From Aeriscardovia sp. (GTDB lineage: Bacteria > Actinomycetota > Actinomycetes > Actinomycetales > Bifidobacteriaceae): a DNA stretch of 7,264 bases. The stretch spans positions 1 through 7,264 of the forward strand of contig JAFYIA010000069.1 in the NCBI GenBank assembly GCA_017538865.1, given 5' to 3'. The position numbers and the translations under genes were made by a program. The notes under the pieces were generated by a model. The model did no database searches and was not told the origin of the DNA. It saw nothing but the letters and a program-made list of their open reading frames with translations. This document shows, piece by piece, positions 1-6,308 of this stretch. Numbering within the stretch: position 1 is the stretch's first letter; every line of letters starts with the position of its first letter.

Positions 1-551
1 AGGCGGAGCCCAAGCCCCAGCCTCAAACTCCGGCAAAGCAGCCTTCCTCCTCGAGCTCGGATTCTTCTTCTTCCTCCTCCTCTACCTCCAGCTCCCAGAG
101 CTCCTCTCAGCCTGCCTCTTCCGCGCCTGCAACCCCGGCCCAGACCCCGCAGCCCGCGCAGACCCCGCAGACTTCTTCCTCGAGCTCGGATTCCAACCAG
201 ACCCCGGCCCAGGCCGAGCCCGCTTCATCCTCCGAGCTTTCCGGGGAGCTGACGCCTGCCGAGGCGCAGACCTTCGCCGCTGGAGTGGCCGAAGACCAGT
301 ACGGATGGGGCTCTACCCAGTTTTCCTGCCTGGTAGAGCTGTGGAACAGAGAATCCGGCTGGATGTGGGACGCCGAAAACGTGTACTCCGGAGCCTACGG
401 CATAGCCCAGGCGCTCCCGCCCTCCAAGATGGGGACAGGGTGGGAATACAACGCCAGGGTGCAGATAGACTGGGGCCTGTCCTATATCCAGGAGCGCTAC
501 GGGACCCCCTGCGGGGCTTGGGGCCACGAGACGACCTACGGGTGGTACTGA
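1..551 (+). CDS. Secreted lytic transglycosylase-like cell-wall hydrolase, 3' part only
   Basis: The 5' end lies outside the window; the reading frame starts at base 3 and runs open to a TGA at 549-551. Bases 3-235 encode a low-complexity linker rich in Ser, Gln, Pro, Thr and Ala, with poly-Ser runs and repeated Gln-Thr-Pro units, of the kind that spans or decorates the wall of Gram-positive bacteria. The last ~90 residues form a compact lysozyme-like domain with the motif LVELWNRESGW, whose Glu (codon 351-353) is the likely catalytic acid, then GAYGIAQALP, WGLSYIQERYGTPCGAW and a terminal YGWY. This matches the C-terminal transglycosylase domain of actinobacterial Rpf-like and aggregation-promoting-factor-like proteins, which cut peptidoglycan glycan strands. 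The domain has two cysteines. The N-terminal domains (G5, LysM or others) cannot be seen. The next gene, rsmA, starts directly after the stop, so the two are probably co-transcribed. The domain call is firm; the full-length name is not. Confidence 0.85.
   Translation, partial: AEPKPQPQTPAKQPSSSSSDSSSSSSSTSSSQSSSQPASSAPATPAQTPQPAQTPQTSSSSSDSNQTPAQAEPASSSELSGELTPAEAQTFAAGVAEDQYGWGSTQFSCLVELWNRESGWMWDAENVYSGAYGIAQALPPSKMGTGWEYNARVQIDWGLSYIQERYGTPCGAWGHETTYGWY
3..235 (+). repeat. Low-complexity Ser/Gln/Pro linker-coding repeats
   Basis: This stretch encodes the hydrolase linker. A 17-bp unit, TCCTCGAGCTCGGATTC, occurs at 48-64 and again at 177-193 (129 bp apart), both in frame and encoding Ser-Ser-Ser-Ser-Asp. 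Between them a CAGACCCCGCAG unit recurs (about 140-152 and 158-170), with a variant near 199-211, encoding Gln-Thr-Pro repeats. Such coding repeats can change length by slippage or recombination while keeping frame. Confidence 0.7.
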
Positions 552-1376
552 TTGGCTTCCGTTCCGGGCGCGGGATGGGTGAGGGCCAAGGCCGCCCAGC
601 TCGGCGTCTCCCCCTCGAAGTCCCTCGGGCAGAACTTTATGACCGACCCCCATTTCCTCTCGCACATAGCCGACCTGGCTCCTGCGCCCCGCGGCGGCCG
701 CATCCTTGAAGTGGGTCCGGGCCTGGGCTCCCTGACCCTCCCCCTGCTGGAGAGGGGGTTTGAAGTGAAGGCCGTGGAGCTCGATTCGCGCCTGGCTGAA
801 GCACTCCCGAAAACCGTGCGCGATCTTTCCCAATCCTCCCTTCCCCGCTTTTCATGCCTTCACAAAGACGCGCTCAATTTGGAAGAGGGAGACTTGGATT
901 GGAGCGGGCCCTTCTCTCTGGTTTCCAACCTCCCCTACTCCGTCTCGGTCCCCATCATCCTCCACTTGCTCTCTTCCTTCCCCCTCCTCTCTTCTTTCCT
1001 AGTGCTCGTCCAAAAGGAAGTCGGAGAGAGGCTTTGCGCAAAAACGGGGGGGAAAAGCTATGGCGTCCCCACCTTGAAGCTCGCATGGTACGGAAAGGCA
1101 AAAATTGTGGGGAAAGTCCCGAGGACCGTCTTTTGGCCCGCCCCCCACGTAGATTCGGTCCTAGTGGGGTTTGAAAGGGAAGAGGAAGAGGGAGCCCTAA
1201 AGGAAACGACGTTTTCCCTCATAGACGCAGCCTTCCGCACCAGAAGAAAAACTTTAAAGAACTCCCTCTCCCCTTTAGACGCGTCCGTTTTTGAAAAAGC
1301 GGGAATCGATCCGGCTTCCCGCCCTGAGAACCTCTCAATCAGGGATTTTGAACATATAGCAGCTCTGCTCTCTTAA
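552..1376 (+). CDS. rsmA: 16S rRNA (adenine(1518)-N(6)/adenine(1519)-N(6))-dimethyltransferase
   Basis: RsmA (KsgA) uses S-adenosylmethionine to dimethylate two adjacent adenines near the 3' end of 16S rRNA late in 30S assembly; its loss usually gives kasugamycin resistance. The 274-residue product has the family features in order: LGQNF near residues 25-29; SAM motif I, LEVGPGLGSL (52-61); acidic VELD (75-78); the catalytic motif NLPY (126-129); LVQKEVGERL (152-161); a PRTVFWPAPHVDS segment (190-202); and the C-terminal AAFRTRRKTLKNSL (226-239). Length is normal. The start chosen is TTG 552, directly after the upstream TGA, with a weak GGGTGG ribosome site at 540-545. An in-frame GTG at 579 would still leave 20 residues up to QNF and is the main alternative. 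The last 38 bp overlap the opposite-strand MATE gene. In many actinobacteria ispE follows rsmA; here it does not. Confidence 0.95.
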   Translation: MASVPGAGWVRAKAAQLGVSPSKSLGQNFMTDPHFLSHIADLAPAPRGGRILEVGPGLGSLTLPLLERGFEVKAVELDSRLAEALPKTVRDLSQSSLPRFSCLHKDALNLEEGDLDWSGPFSLVSNLPYSVSVPIILHLLSSFPLLSSFLVLVQKEVGERLCAKTGGKSYGVPTLKLAWYGKAKIVGKVPRTVFWPAPHVDSVLVGFEREEEEGALKETTFSLIDAAFRTRRKTLKNSLSPLDASVFEKAGIDPASRPENLSIRDFEHIAALLS

Positions 1377-2721
1377 GATCTTTAAACACCATGGCCTGCA
1401 TGGGGAGAGTCAGAAGGAAGGTCAGGCAGTCCGAAACCGGCTGGCAGATTTCCAGGCCCAAGAAACCAAAGCGGGCCGGAAGAATGAAGAGGAGCGGAAC
1501 CAGAAACACCCCCTGCCTAGCCAGCCCCACGAGGGAGGCTATAAGGGTGTGCCCAAGGGTCTGCTGCATCATATTCGAGCAGATTATGAAGGAATAGAGG
1601 GGAAAAGTCAGGGAGAAGAACCTGAGGAAATCGGATCCGTACTTCACGACCGGAGGGCTGTTTCTGAAGATCGCTATCAGGTGCGGGGCGAAGATTTCCT
1701 GCAGGACGGCGACCAAGATAAGCAGCGCCGCGGATGCGGACAGGATCATGTAGTACCCCTTCCTAACCCTGGAGTACTTGCGCGCCCCGTAGTTGTATCC
1801 GCATACCGGCTGGTACCCCCTCCCCATGCCAATCTCGGCGGAAGCCGTGAGCAGGAGAATGCGGTTCGCTATAGTGACTCCCGCGATCGCGGCAGGTCCG
1901 AAGGGGTCGGTCACAAGGTTGAACACGTCCGTGGACGCGGCCCCCATGACGTTCCTGACGAAATTTGGCATCCCGGACGACAAAATGGGCCCAAAGCTTT
2001 TAAAGGAGAACTTTCTGAAGTCCAAGGCGATCTGGCTCCTTTTCCTGTAGAGGAAGAGGAGCAGGAAGAAGGAGAGAGCCTCGCAGATGGCCGTGGCAAT
2101 CCCGGCCCCCAGCATTCCGAGGCGCAGGGAGAAAATGAATACGGGCTCAAGGAAGATGTTCAAGATCGCCCCCAGCGCTATCCCGATCATGGACTCTTTC
2201 ACCAGCCCTTGGAACCTGAGTATGGGATCGAAGGCATAGCTCGTGCAGTAGAGGGGGCTGACTGCGAGCAGCGCGACTAGGTATACGGAAGCCAGGGGGG
2301 AGAGGGCCGAAGTGGCCCCCATCGCCCGCAAGAGTCCGGATTTAAAAATCAAAAAGAGAGACCCCAATATGCAGGAGAGGGCGAAGGCCGAGAGGACCGC
2401 GGTCGAAGCTAGCTCTTCCGACTTTTCCAGATCCTTTTTCCCCAAAAGCACGGAGATCCTGTTCCCCGCCCCAGCTCCGAAGAGGAGCCCGAAGGCTTGG
2501 ATGAGGACCATGACGGGCATAACGATTCCGGAGGCTGCCGCGGCATCCGTCCCGAGGCGTCCCAAGTAGAAGGTATCGGTGAGATTGTAGACCACTCCCA
2601 CTATGTTGGCCGCCACTGCCGGAAGGGAAAGGCGGAAGATGAGCGGGGCCAGGGGTGAGAGCGTCATCTGGGAGAACTTGTCCGCAGCCTTACCCCCCTC
2701 TTGGGGGCGCCGGGCTTTCAA
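1339..2721 (-). CDS. MATE-family multidrug efflux transporter, distal gene of tandem pair
   Basis: This is a multi-pass inner-membrane antiporter of the MATE superfamily, resembling the MepA/DinF branch, which expels cationic or aromatic compounds using a Na+ or H+ gradient. The substrate cannot be told from sequence. The 460 residues show about 12 hydrophobic segments, YNLTDTFYLG near 45-54, FLEPVFIF near 190-197 and the branch signature GYQPVCGYNYGA at 302-313. The start chosen is TTG at 2721: homology with the neighbouring paralogue begins upstream of the first ATG (2667), the TTG overlaps the upstream stop as TTGA, and GGAAGGCGGAGG lies just before it. This start gives exactly the paralogue's length. 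Translation is therefore probably coupled to the upstream gene. The open frame continues upstream to 3195, but that part is only a shadow of the upstream gene. The 3' end runs 38 bp into rsmA on the other strand. Confidence 0.92.
   Translation of the reverse strand: MKARRPQEGGKAADKFSQMTLSPLAPLIFRLSLPAVAANIVGVVYNLTDTFYLGRLGTDAAAASGIVMPVMVLIQAFGLLFGAGAGNRISVLLGKKDLEKSEELASTAVLSAFALSCILGSLFLIFKSGLLRAMGATSALSPLASVYLVALLAVSPLYCTSYAFDPILRFQGLVKESMIGIALGAILNIFLEPVFIFSLRLGMLGAGIATAICEALSFFLLLFLYRKRSQIALDFRKFSFKSFGPILSSGMPNFVRNVMGAASTDVFNLVTDPFGPAAIAGVTIANRILLLTASAEIGMGRGYQPVCGYNYGARKYSRVRKGYYMILSASAALLILVAVLQEIFAPHLIAIFRNSPPVVKYGSDFLRFFSLTFPLYSFIICSNMMQQTLGHTLIASLVGLARQGVFLVPLLFILPARFGFLGLEICQPVSDCLTFLLTLPMQAMVFKDLKRAELLYVQNP
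2083..2172. repeat. 90-bp near-identical tract shared by the MATE paralogues (copy 1)
   Basis: This tract matches 3474-3563 at 89 of 90 positions, in the same orientation and 1391 bp away. The only difference is 2134 A versus 3525 G, a synonymous Ile codon change (ATT/ATC). It encodes 30 consecutive identical residues, from GAILNIFLEP to GIATAIC (residues 184-213 of the distal transporter). Flanking sequence diverges at once. Confidence 0.9.
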
Positions 2722-4100
2722 GCCTCCGCCTTCCCCAAAGCCGCGAGAGCCTCCCCCTCCTTCTTCAGGGAACGGAAGACGTAGGCCTGGCAGGGCAGGG
2801 CGAAGGCGAAAGCTGCCAGATCCGCTATGGGCTGGGCAATCTCCACCCCCAAAAGGGAGAGGAAGCGGGGGAGGATGAGCAGGAGCGGTATCAGCACTAC
2901 CCCCCGCCTCAACGATCCCACAATCGTGGAAAGCACGGAGTGGTTGAGAGTCTGGGAAACCATGTTGAACATGACTATCCAGGAGGTAAGGACGAGGGTC
3001 GCAGACTGCCACCTGAGGGCCTCGGCTCCGATTTTGACCACCTCGGGGTTGGTCTGGAAGACAAAGATGAAGTCGGGGGCGAAGATCAGCTGCAGGGCGG
3101 AAATGACTCCCAGCACCAGCGCCATCGACCAGACTGTGATGCCGTATCCCCTGCGGACCCGGCCGAATTTCCCGGCGCCGTAGTTGTATCCGCATACGGG
3201 CTGGTATCCCTGCCCCAGGCCGCCGCGCAGCGAATTGGAAAGGGTGATAATCCTGTTGACTATGGTCATGGCCGCCACGGCCGCCACCCCGAACGGGGCC
3301 GACACCACGTCGAGGATGTCCATGCCGACGGCGCGCATTATATTCCTAAAGAAAGTGGGCATCCCGGTAGAAAAGATGGGGCGCAGCTGCCGCAATCTGA
3401 AGAACTTGAGCCTTATCCTCACCTGCCCCCGGGCGCGGTAGATGAAGGCCAGGAGGAGGAAGGAGACGACCTGGCAGATGGCCGTGGCAATCCCGGCCCC
3501 CAGCATTCCGAGGCGCAGGGAGAAGATGAATACGGGCTCAAGGAAGATGTTCAAGATCGCCCCGGAAGAAATCCCGATCATAGATTCTTTGGCCATGCCC
3601 TGAAATCTGAGGACGGGGTTGAAGATGTACGTCAGGCAGTTTAGGGGCGCGGCTATGAGGAGCGGGATCATGTAGAGGGAGGCCAGGGGGGCGACCTTGG
3701 CAGGCGCCCCCAGCATCCTGCACACCCCACCCCGGAAAATTATGCAGATGGCGGCCAGGATCGCGCTGACGACGAGGGTGATGTAAAAAGAAGTGGCTAC
3801 AAGGGCCTCCGCCAGGGGCTTGTCCTTCTTCCCGAGGGCTATAGACATCCTGTTGGCTCCGCCCATGCCGAGCATCATGCCCACCGACTTAACCCCGACC
3901 ATGAGGGGCATGACGACCCCGGAAGCCGCCGCGGCGGCGGCGCTCAAGTGCCCCACGTAGAAGGTGTCAACCAAGTTGTAGATGACTGTTATTATGTTGG
4001 CTACCACAGCCGGCCCCGCCAGCGAATAAATCAGCTTCGCCAGCGGGGATCCGGTCATCTTTTCATACTTGTCCTCCCCGCGCCCGCTTATCTTTTTCAC
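2718..4100 (-). CDS. MATE-family multidrug efflux transporter, promoter-proximal gene of tandem pair
   Basis: This is a paralogue of the downstream transporter and also 460 residues long. It is an integral membrane antiporter of the MATE superfamily, MepA/DinF-like. Visible features are the N-terminal SPLAKLIYSLAGPAVVANI helix (from residue 18), YNLVDTFYVG (41-50), GANRMSIALGKKD in the first intracellular loop (81-93), FLEPVFIF (186-193), GYQPVCGYNYGA (298-309) and alternating hydrophobic helices to about residue 440. The start is GTG at 4100, with GAGG at 4111-4108 and a 7-nt gap. The gene has its own promoter (4128-4156) and a 20-nt leader. It ends in TGA at 2720-2718, inside the TTGA that starts the second transporter. 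Its protein differs widely from the second copy except in short motifs and one 30-residue block, so the duplication is old or the copies have diverged fast. Whether they pump different substrates or act together cannot be read from the sequence. Confidence 0.95.
   Translation of the reverse strand: MKKISGRGEDKYEKMTGSPLAKLIYSLAGPAVVANIITVIYNLVDTFYVGHLSAAAAAASGVVMPLMVGVKSVGMMLGMGGANRMSIALGKKDKPLAEALVATSFYITLVVSAILAAICIIFRGGVCRMLGAPAKVAPLASLYMIPLLIAAPLNCLTYIFNPVLRFQGMAKESMIGISSGAILNIFLEPVFIFSLRLGMLGAGIATAICQVVSFLLLAFIYRARGQVRIRLKFFRLRQLRPIFSTGMPTFFRNIMRAVGMDILDVVSAPFGVAAVAAMTIVNRIITLSNSLRGGLGQGYQPVCGYNYGAGKFGRVRRGYGITVWSMALVLGVISALQLIFAPDFIFVFQTNPEVVKIGAEALRWQSATLVLTSWIVMFNMVSQTLNHSVLSTIVGSLRRGVVLIPLLLILPRFLSLLGVEIAQPIADLAAFAFALPCQAYVFRSLKKEGEALAALGKAEA
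3474..3563. repeat. 90-bp near-identical tract shared by the MATE paralogues (copy 2)
   Basis: This is the partner of 2083-2172, with 89 of 90 bases identical. It encodes residues 180-209 of the promoter-proximal transporter. In conserved motifs outside the tract the two genes use different synonymous codons (for example 3 of 7 in KESMIGI immediately next to it and 4 of 12 in GYQPVCGYNYGA), so the identity is local. Confidence 0.9.
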
Positions 4101-4127
4101 TCTCTGACCTCAAAATATTATCGATCC

Positions 4128-4156
4128 ATTCTAATGGCGCGCACGCTTCCCCTCAA
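4128..4156 (-). promoter_or_regulatory. Predicted sigma-70-type promoter of the MATE pair
   Basis: On the minus strand there is TTGAGG (4156-4151, 4 of 6 to the -35 consensus), a 17-bp spacer and TAGAAT (4133-4128, 5 of 6 to the -10 consensus). Transcription would start near 4121, leaving about 20 nt before the GTG at 4100, with a GAGG ribosome site inside. Spacing and position are as expected for a housekeeping promoter. Confidence 0.6.
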
Positions 4157-4170
4157 GGCGTCCGCCTTGA
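4153..4170. promoter_or_regulatory. 18-bp palindrome, candidate operator over the MATE promoter -35
   Basis: TCAAGGCG-TC-CGCCTTGA is a perfect 8-bp inverted repeat around a 2-bp centre. It overlaps four bases of the predicted -35 box (4151-4156) of the MATE pair. Size and symmetry suit a dimeric regulator such as TetR or MarR, which commonly control drug-efflux genes; binding here would block RNA polymerase. A second, weaker inverted repeat (AGCCC-CGGGC-GGGCT, 4171-4185) abuts it. No regulator gene is in the window. It lies upstream of both divergent transcripts' likely start sites, so it is not a terminator for either. Confidence 0.5.
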
Positions 4171-4202
4171 AGCCCCGGGCGGGCTAATTCAGGCGGAAAA
4201 TG

Positions 4203-4208
4203 TAAAAT
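4203..4208 (+). promoter_or_regulatory. Possible -10 element for the LytR_C gene
   Basis: TAAAAT matches the -10 consensus at 5 of 6 positions and lies about 38 bp before the ATG at 4246. No good -35 hexamer lies 16-18 bp upstream, so this is a weak call. A ribosome site, GGAAGAGG (4233-4240), stands 5 nt before the ATG. Confidence 0.3.
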
Positions 4209-4245
4209 CTACTTGAGATCGCCCCAAAAATCGGAAGAGGGTTAA

Positions 4246-4890
4246 ATGGCACCACCAGCTAAGGGACCTGACAGATCTGAGCAGCAGGCCAGGAAAGAGT
4301 ATGTGAAAGACAGGCAGAAGCTCGTCTTCCGCTTCTGCGGGATAGCCCTGGCCGTCATCCTGGTGATAGCGCTTTTGGGGTACTTCGGGGTGTTTGGGAT
4401 GATAGTCCCCCACGCCGTAAAGAATCAGAAGAACAACTTCGGGGTCACAGCTCCTTGCGCGCCCTCGGGGGCCAAGGCCCTCTCCTCTTCCGACATCACC
4501 CTGGAAGTTTTGAACGGGACCTCGAAAAGCGGCCTGGCCGACGCCGTTGGAGAGGCGCTTTACTTTAGGGGGTTCAATGTGGACGGGATAGGGGACGCCA
4601 ACGACAGCTCCGTCACGCACACCACCATCTACGCCGGAAAGAACGCCCTGGCCGCCGCCTACACCCTTCGATCCCAGCTCACCAGCTCCATTCTGGAGCT
4701 CGACAACTCTGCGGGAAGCGACGTGATTTTGGTGATAGGCAACGACTTCTACGATCTGAAGCCCGCGACGTCCGTGACCCTGAAGGAAGGGCAGGACCTC
4801 TCCTCCATCCAGGGGTGCAAAGTGGCCTCCCAGATCCAAGACAGCCCTACGGTCTCCGAAATCGGAGAAGTGGTGGGGCCGCTGAGCTAG
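4246..4890 (+). CDS. Membrane-anchored LytR_C-domain protein
   Basis: The product is 214 residues. A charged, cytoplasmic-type N-terminus (1-25, rich in Lys, Arg and Gln) leads into one hydrophobic segment (about 28-55) that has no signal-peptidase site, so the protein is probably a type II membrane protein with its C-terminus outside. The outer part carries a LytR_C-like (LytR/CpsA/Psr C-terminal) domain from about residue 84. It begins with the typical ITLEVLNGTSKSGLADAVGEAL (84-105) and FRGFNV (107-112), and later IYAG (128-131) and SDVILVIGNDF (158-168). The catalytic LCP domain that joins teichoic acid or other glycopolymers to peptidoglycan is absent, so this is a stand-alone accessory domain. 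Its role is not established; a link to envelope assembly is inference. Two cysteines (71 and 191) lie on the outer side. Its TAG stop overlaps the stop of the opposite-strand CCA enzyme gene. Confidence 0.85.
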   Translation: MAPPAKGPDRSEQQARKEYVKDRQKLVFRFCGIALAVILVIALLGYFGVFGMIVPHAVKNQKNNFGVTAPCAPSGAKALSSSDITLEVLNGTSKSGLADAVGEALYFRGFNVDGIGDANDSSVTHTTIYAGKNALAAAYTLRSQLTSSILELDNSAGSDVILVIGNDFYDLKPATSVTLKEGQDLSSIQGCKVASQIQDSPTVSEIGEVVGPLS

Positions 4891-6308
4891 AGGCTCAAGT
4901 TGTCCTGCGCCCAGGACAGGAGCTCTTTTTTCGCCTTCAGATATCCTACGAGCCCGTTTTTCATCCTGTAGTCGAGCATGTGCTGGTAAGCCATCCCCAC
5001 TTCTTTGCCGGGGCGCAGCCCCAGTAGGGCCATTATCTCGTTTCCGTTGAGCTCGGGGCGGATGGAGGAGAGGTCTTCCTGCTTTTTAAGCTCTACGGCC
5101 CTGCTCTCCAGCTTGTCCATGGCCTCTTCAAACTGAAGGATTTTGCGCCTGTTTTTCGTGGTGACATCGGCCCGGGTCAGCCTGTTCAGGCGCGGGTAGA
5201 GATGGCCCGCGTCCACCACATACCGCCTTACGGCCGAATCGCTCCACGGCTCGTCAACGTACCCGTGGAACCTGAGGTGCAGGGCCACCAAAGACGAGAC
5301 GTCCTCCACCGTTTTTTTGTCGAAGCACATAGCCTGGAGCCGCTTCCGAGCCATTTTCGCCCCCACGGCGTCGTGGTGGTGAAAGCTGACTTTGCCGCCC
5401 TGCTCAAACTTTCGGGTTCGGGGTTTTCCTATGTCATGAAGGAGCGAGGAAAGGCGCAGCACCAAATCCGGCCCCGGCACCTCCCCCTGAGGCCCCGTCT
5501 CCAACCTTATGGCATTGTTGAGGACCGAAAGGGTGTGGTCGTAGACGTCTTTGTGCATGTGGTGCTCGTCGATTTCCATCTTCAGGGCCGGAATTTCCGG
5601 GATTACCACATCCGCCACCCCAAGGTCCACCATGGCGTTGATTCCGAACCTGGGGTGGTTGGAAAGAAGGATTTTTACAAATTCGTCCCGGATCCTTTCG
5701 GCTGAGACAATGGAAAGGCGGGGGGCCATGGAGGAAATGGCAAAAGAGGTGGATGATTCCAGGGTGAACCCCAGTTGGGACATGAACCTGATGGCTCTCA
5801 TGATCCTCAAGGGATCGTCGCCGAAGGATATGTAGGGATCTACGGGAGTCCTCAAAATCCTGCGCGTCAAGTCCAACGCCCCCCTGAAGGGGTCTACGAA
5901 CGCCACTTCCGGCAGGCGGATGGCCATGCAGTTTATGGTAAAGTCGCGCCTGGAAAGGTCGGTTTCGAGGCTTCCCGCCGGGTCTACCTGGGGCTTTCTG
6001 GAATCGGGGGAGTACTTATCGGACCGATAGGTCGTGACTTCGGCGCTTAAAAAAGAGCCGTCTTGGGTCCTCTTTCGCGCGCCGAGAGTTCCAAAGGCGC
6101 GGCCCATGTCCCAGAAGCCTTCCCTGCCCCAGGCGCGCAAGATGGGCTCGCTTTGCTCAACTGTAGCGGAAGTGGCGAAATCATAGTCGTGGACGGGCCT
6201 GCAGAGCAAGAGATCCCTCACGGCCCCGCCCACGAGCGCGAACTCGAACCCCGCATTGGAGAACATTTCGCCCAGCTGCATAATTTCGGGTTTAATCTGG
6301 AACCACAC
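4887..6308 (-). CDS. pcnA: CCA tRNA nucleotidyltransferase (CCA-adding enzyme) with HD domain
   Basis: This enzyme adds or repairs the 3' CCA of tRNAs from CTP and ATP. The 473-residue product shows the class II polymerase-beta-like head: LVGGAVRDLLL (25-35), the metal-binding DYDFAT (Asp41 and Asp43), ETDLSRRDFTINCMA (115-129), GDDPLRIMRAIRF (163-175) and the neck motif SAERIRDEF (202-210). A C-terminal HD phosphohydrolase domain follows, with LLHDIGKPRTR (289-299, His291-Asp292) and FHHHDAVGA (309-317). Length is usual for actinobacterial members, which are often annotated PcnA although they act on tRNA rather than as poly(A) polymerase. The start is GTG at 6308, the first start codon after an in-frame stop, with AAGGGG 5 nt upstream; the next candidate is an internal ATG at residue 10. 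The gene is divergent from the Nudix gene, and its 3' end touches the convergent LytR_C gene. Confidence 0.95.
   Translation of the reverse strand: MWFQIKPEIMQLGEMFSNAGFEFALVGGAVRDLLLCRPVHDYDFATSATVEQSEPILRAWGREGFWDMGRAFGTLGARKRTQDGSFLSAEVTTYRSDKYSPDSRKPQVDPAGSLETDLSRRDFTINCMAIRLPEVAFVDPFRGALDLTRRILRTPVDPYISFGDDPLRIMRAIRFMSQLGFTLESSTSFAISSMAPRLSIVSAERIRDEFVKILLSNHPRFGINAMVDLGVADVVIPEIPALKMEIDEHHMHKDVYDHTLSVLNNAIRLETGPQGEVPGPDLVLRLSSLLHDIGKPRTRKFEQGGKVSFHHHDAVGAKMARKRLQAMCFDKKTVEDVSSLVALHLRFHGYVDEPWSDSAVRRYVVDAGHLYPRLNRLTRADVTTKNRRKILQFEEAMDKLESRAVELKKQEDLSSIRPELNGNEIMALLGLRPGKEVGMAYQHMLDYRMKNGLVGYLKAKKELLSWAQDNLSL

Noticed and set aside
225..855. Minus-strand frames opposite the hydrolase and rsmA
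   Set aside because: Gly/Pro/Arg-rich shadow translations without a ribosome site or motif, opposite strongly supported genes.
2722..3195. Upstream extension of the distal MATE frame (158 more residues)
   Set aside because: The extension is Arg/Pro/Gly-rich, lies wholly inside the other MATE gene in another frame, and lacks any MATE-like sequence. Paralogue alignment supports the TTG at 2721.
2655..3644. Long plus-strand open frame (329 codons) across the MATE genes
   Set aside because: It lies antisense to two well-supported membrane proteins. Its product is charged and low-complexity, has no recognisable motif, and its similarity to another antisense frame (1549-2280) is only the reflection of the 90-bp shared tract.
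4153..4185. Inverted repeats as an intrinsic terminator
   Set aside because: They lie upstream of both divergent genes and no T-run follows on either strand, so an operator is the better reading.
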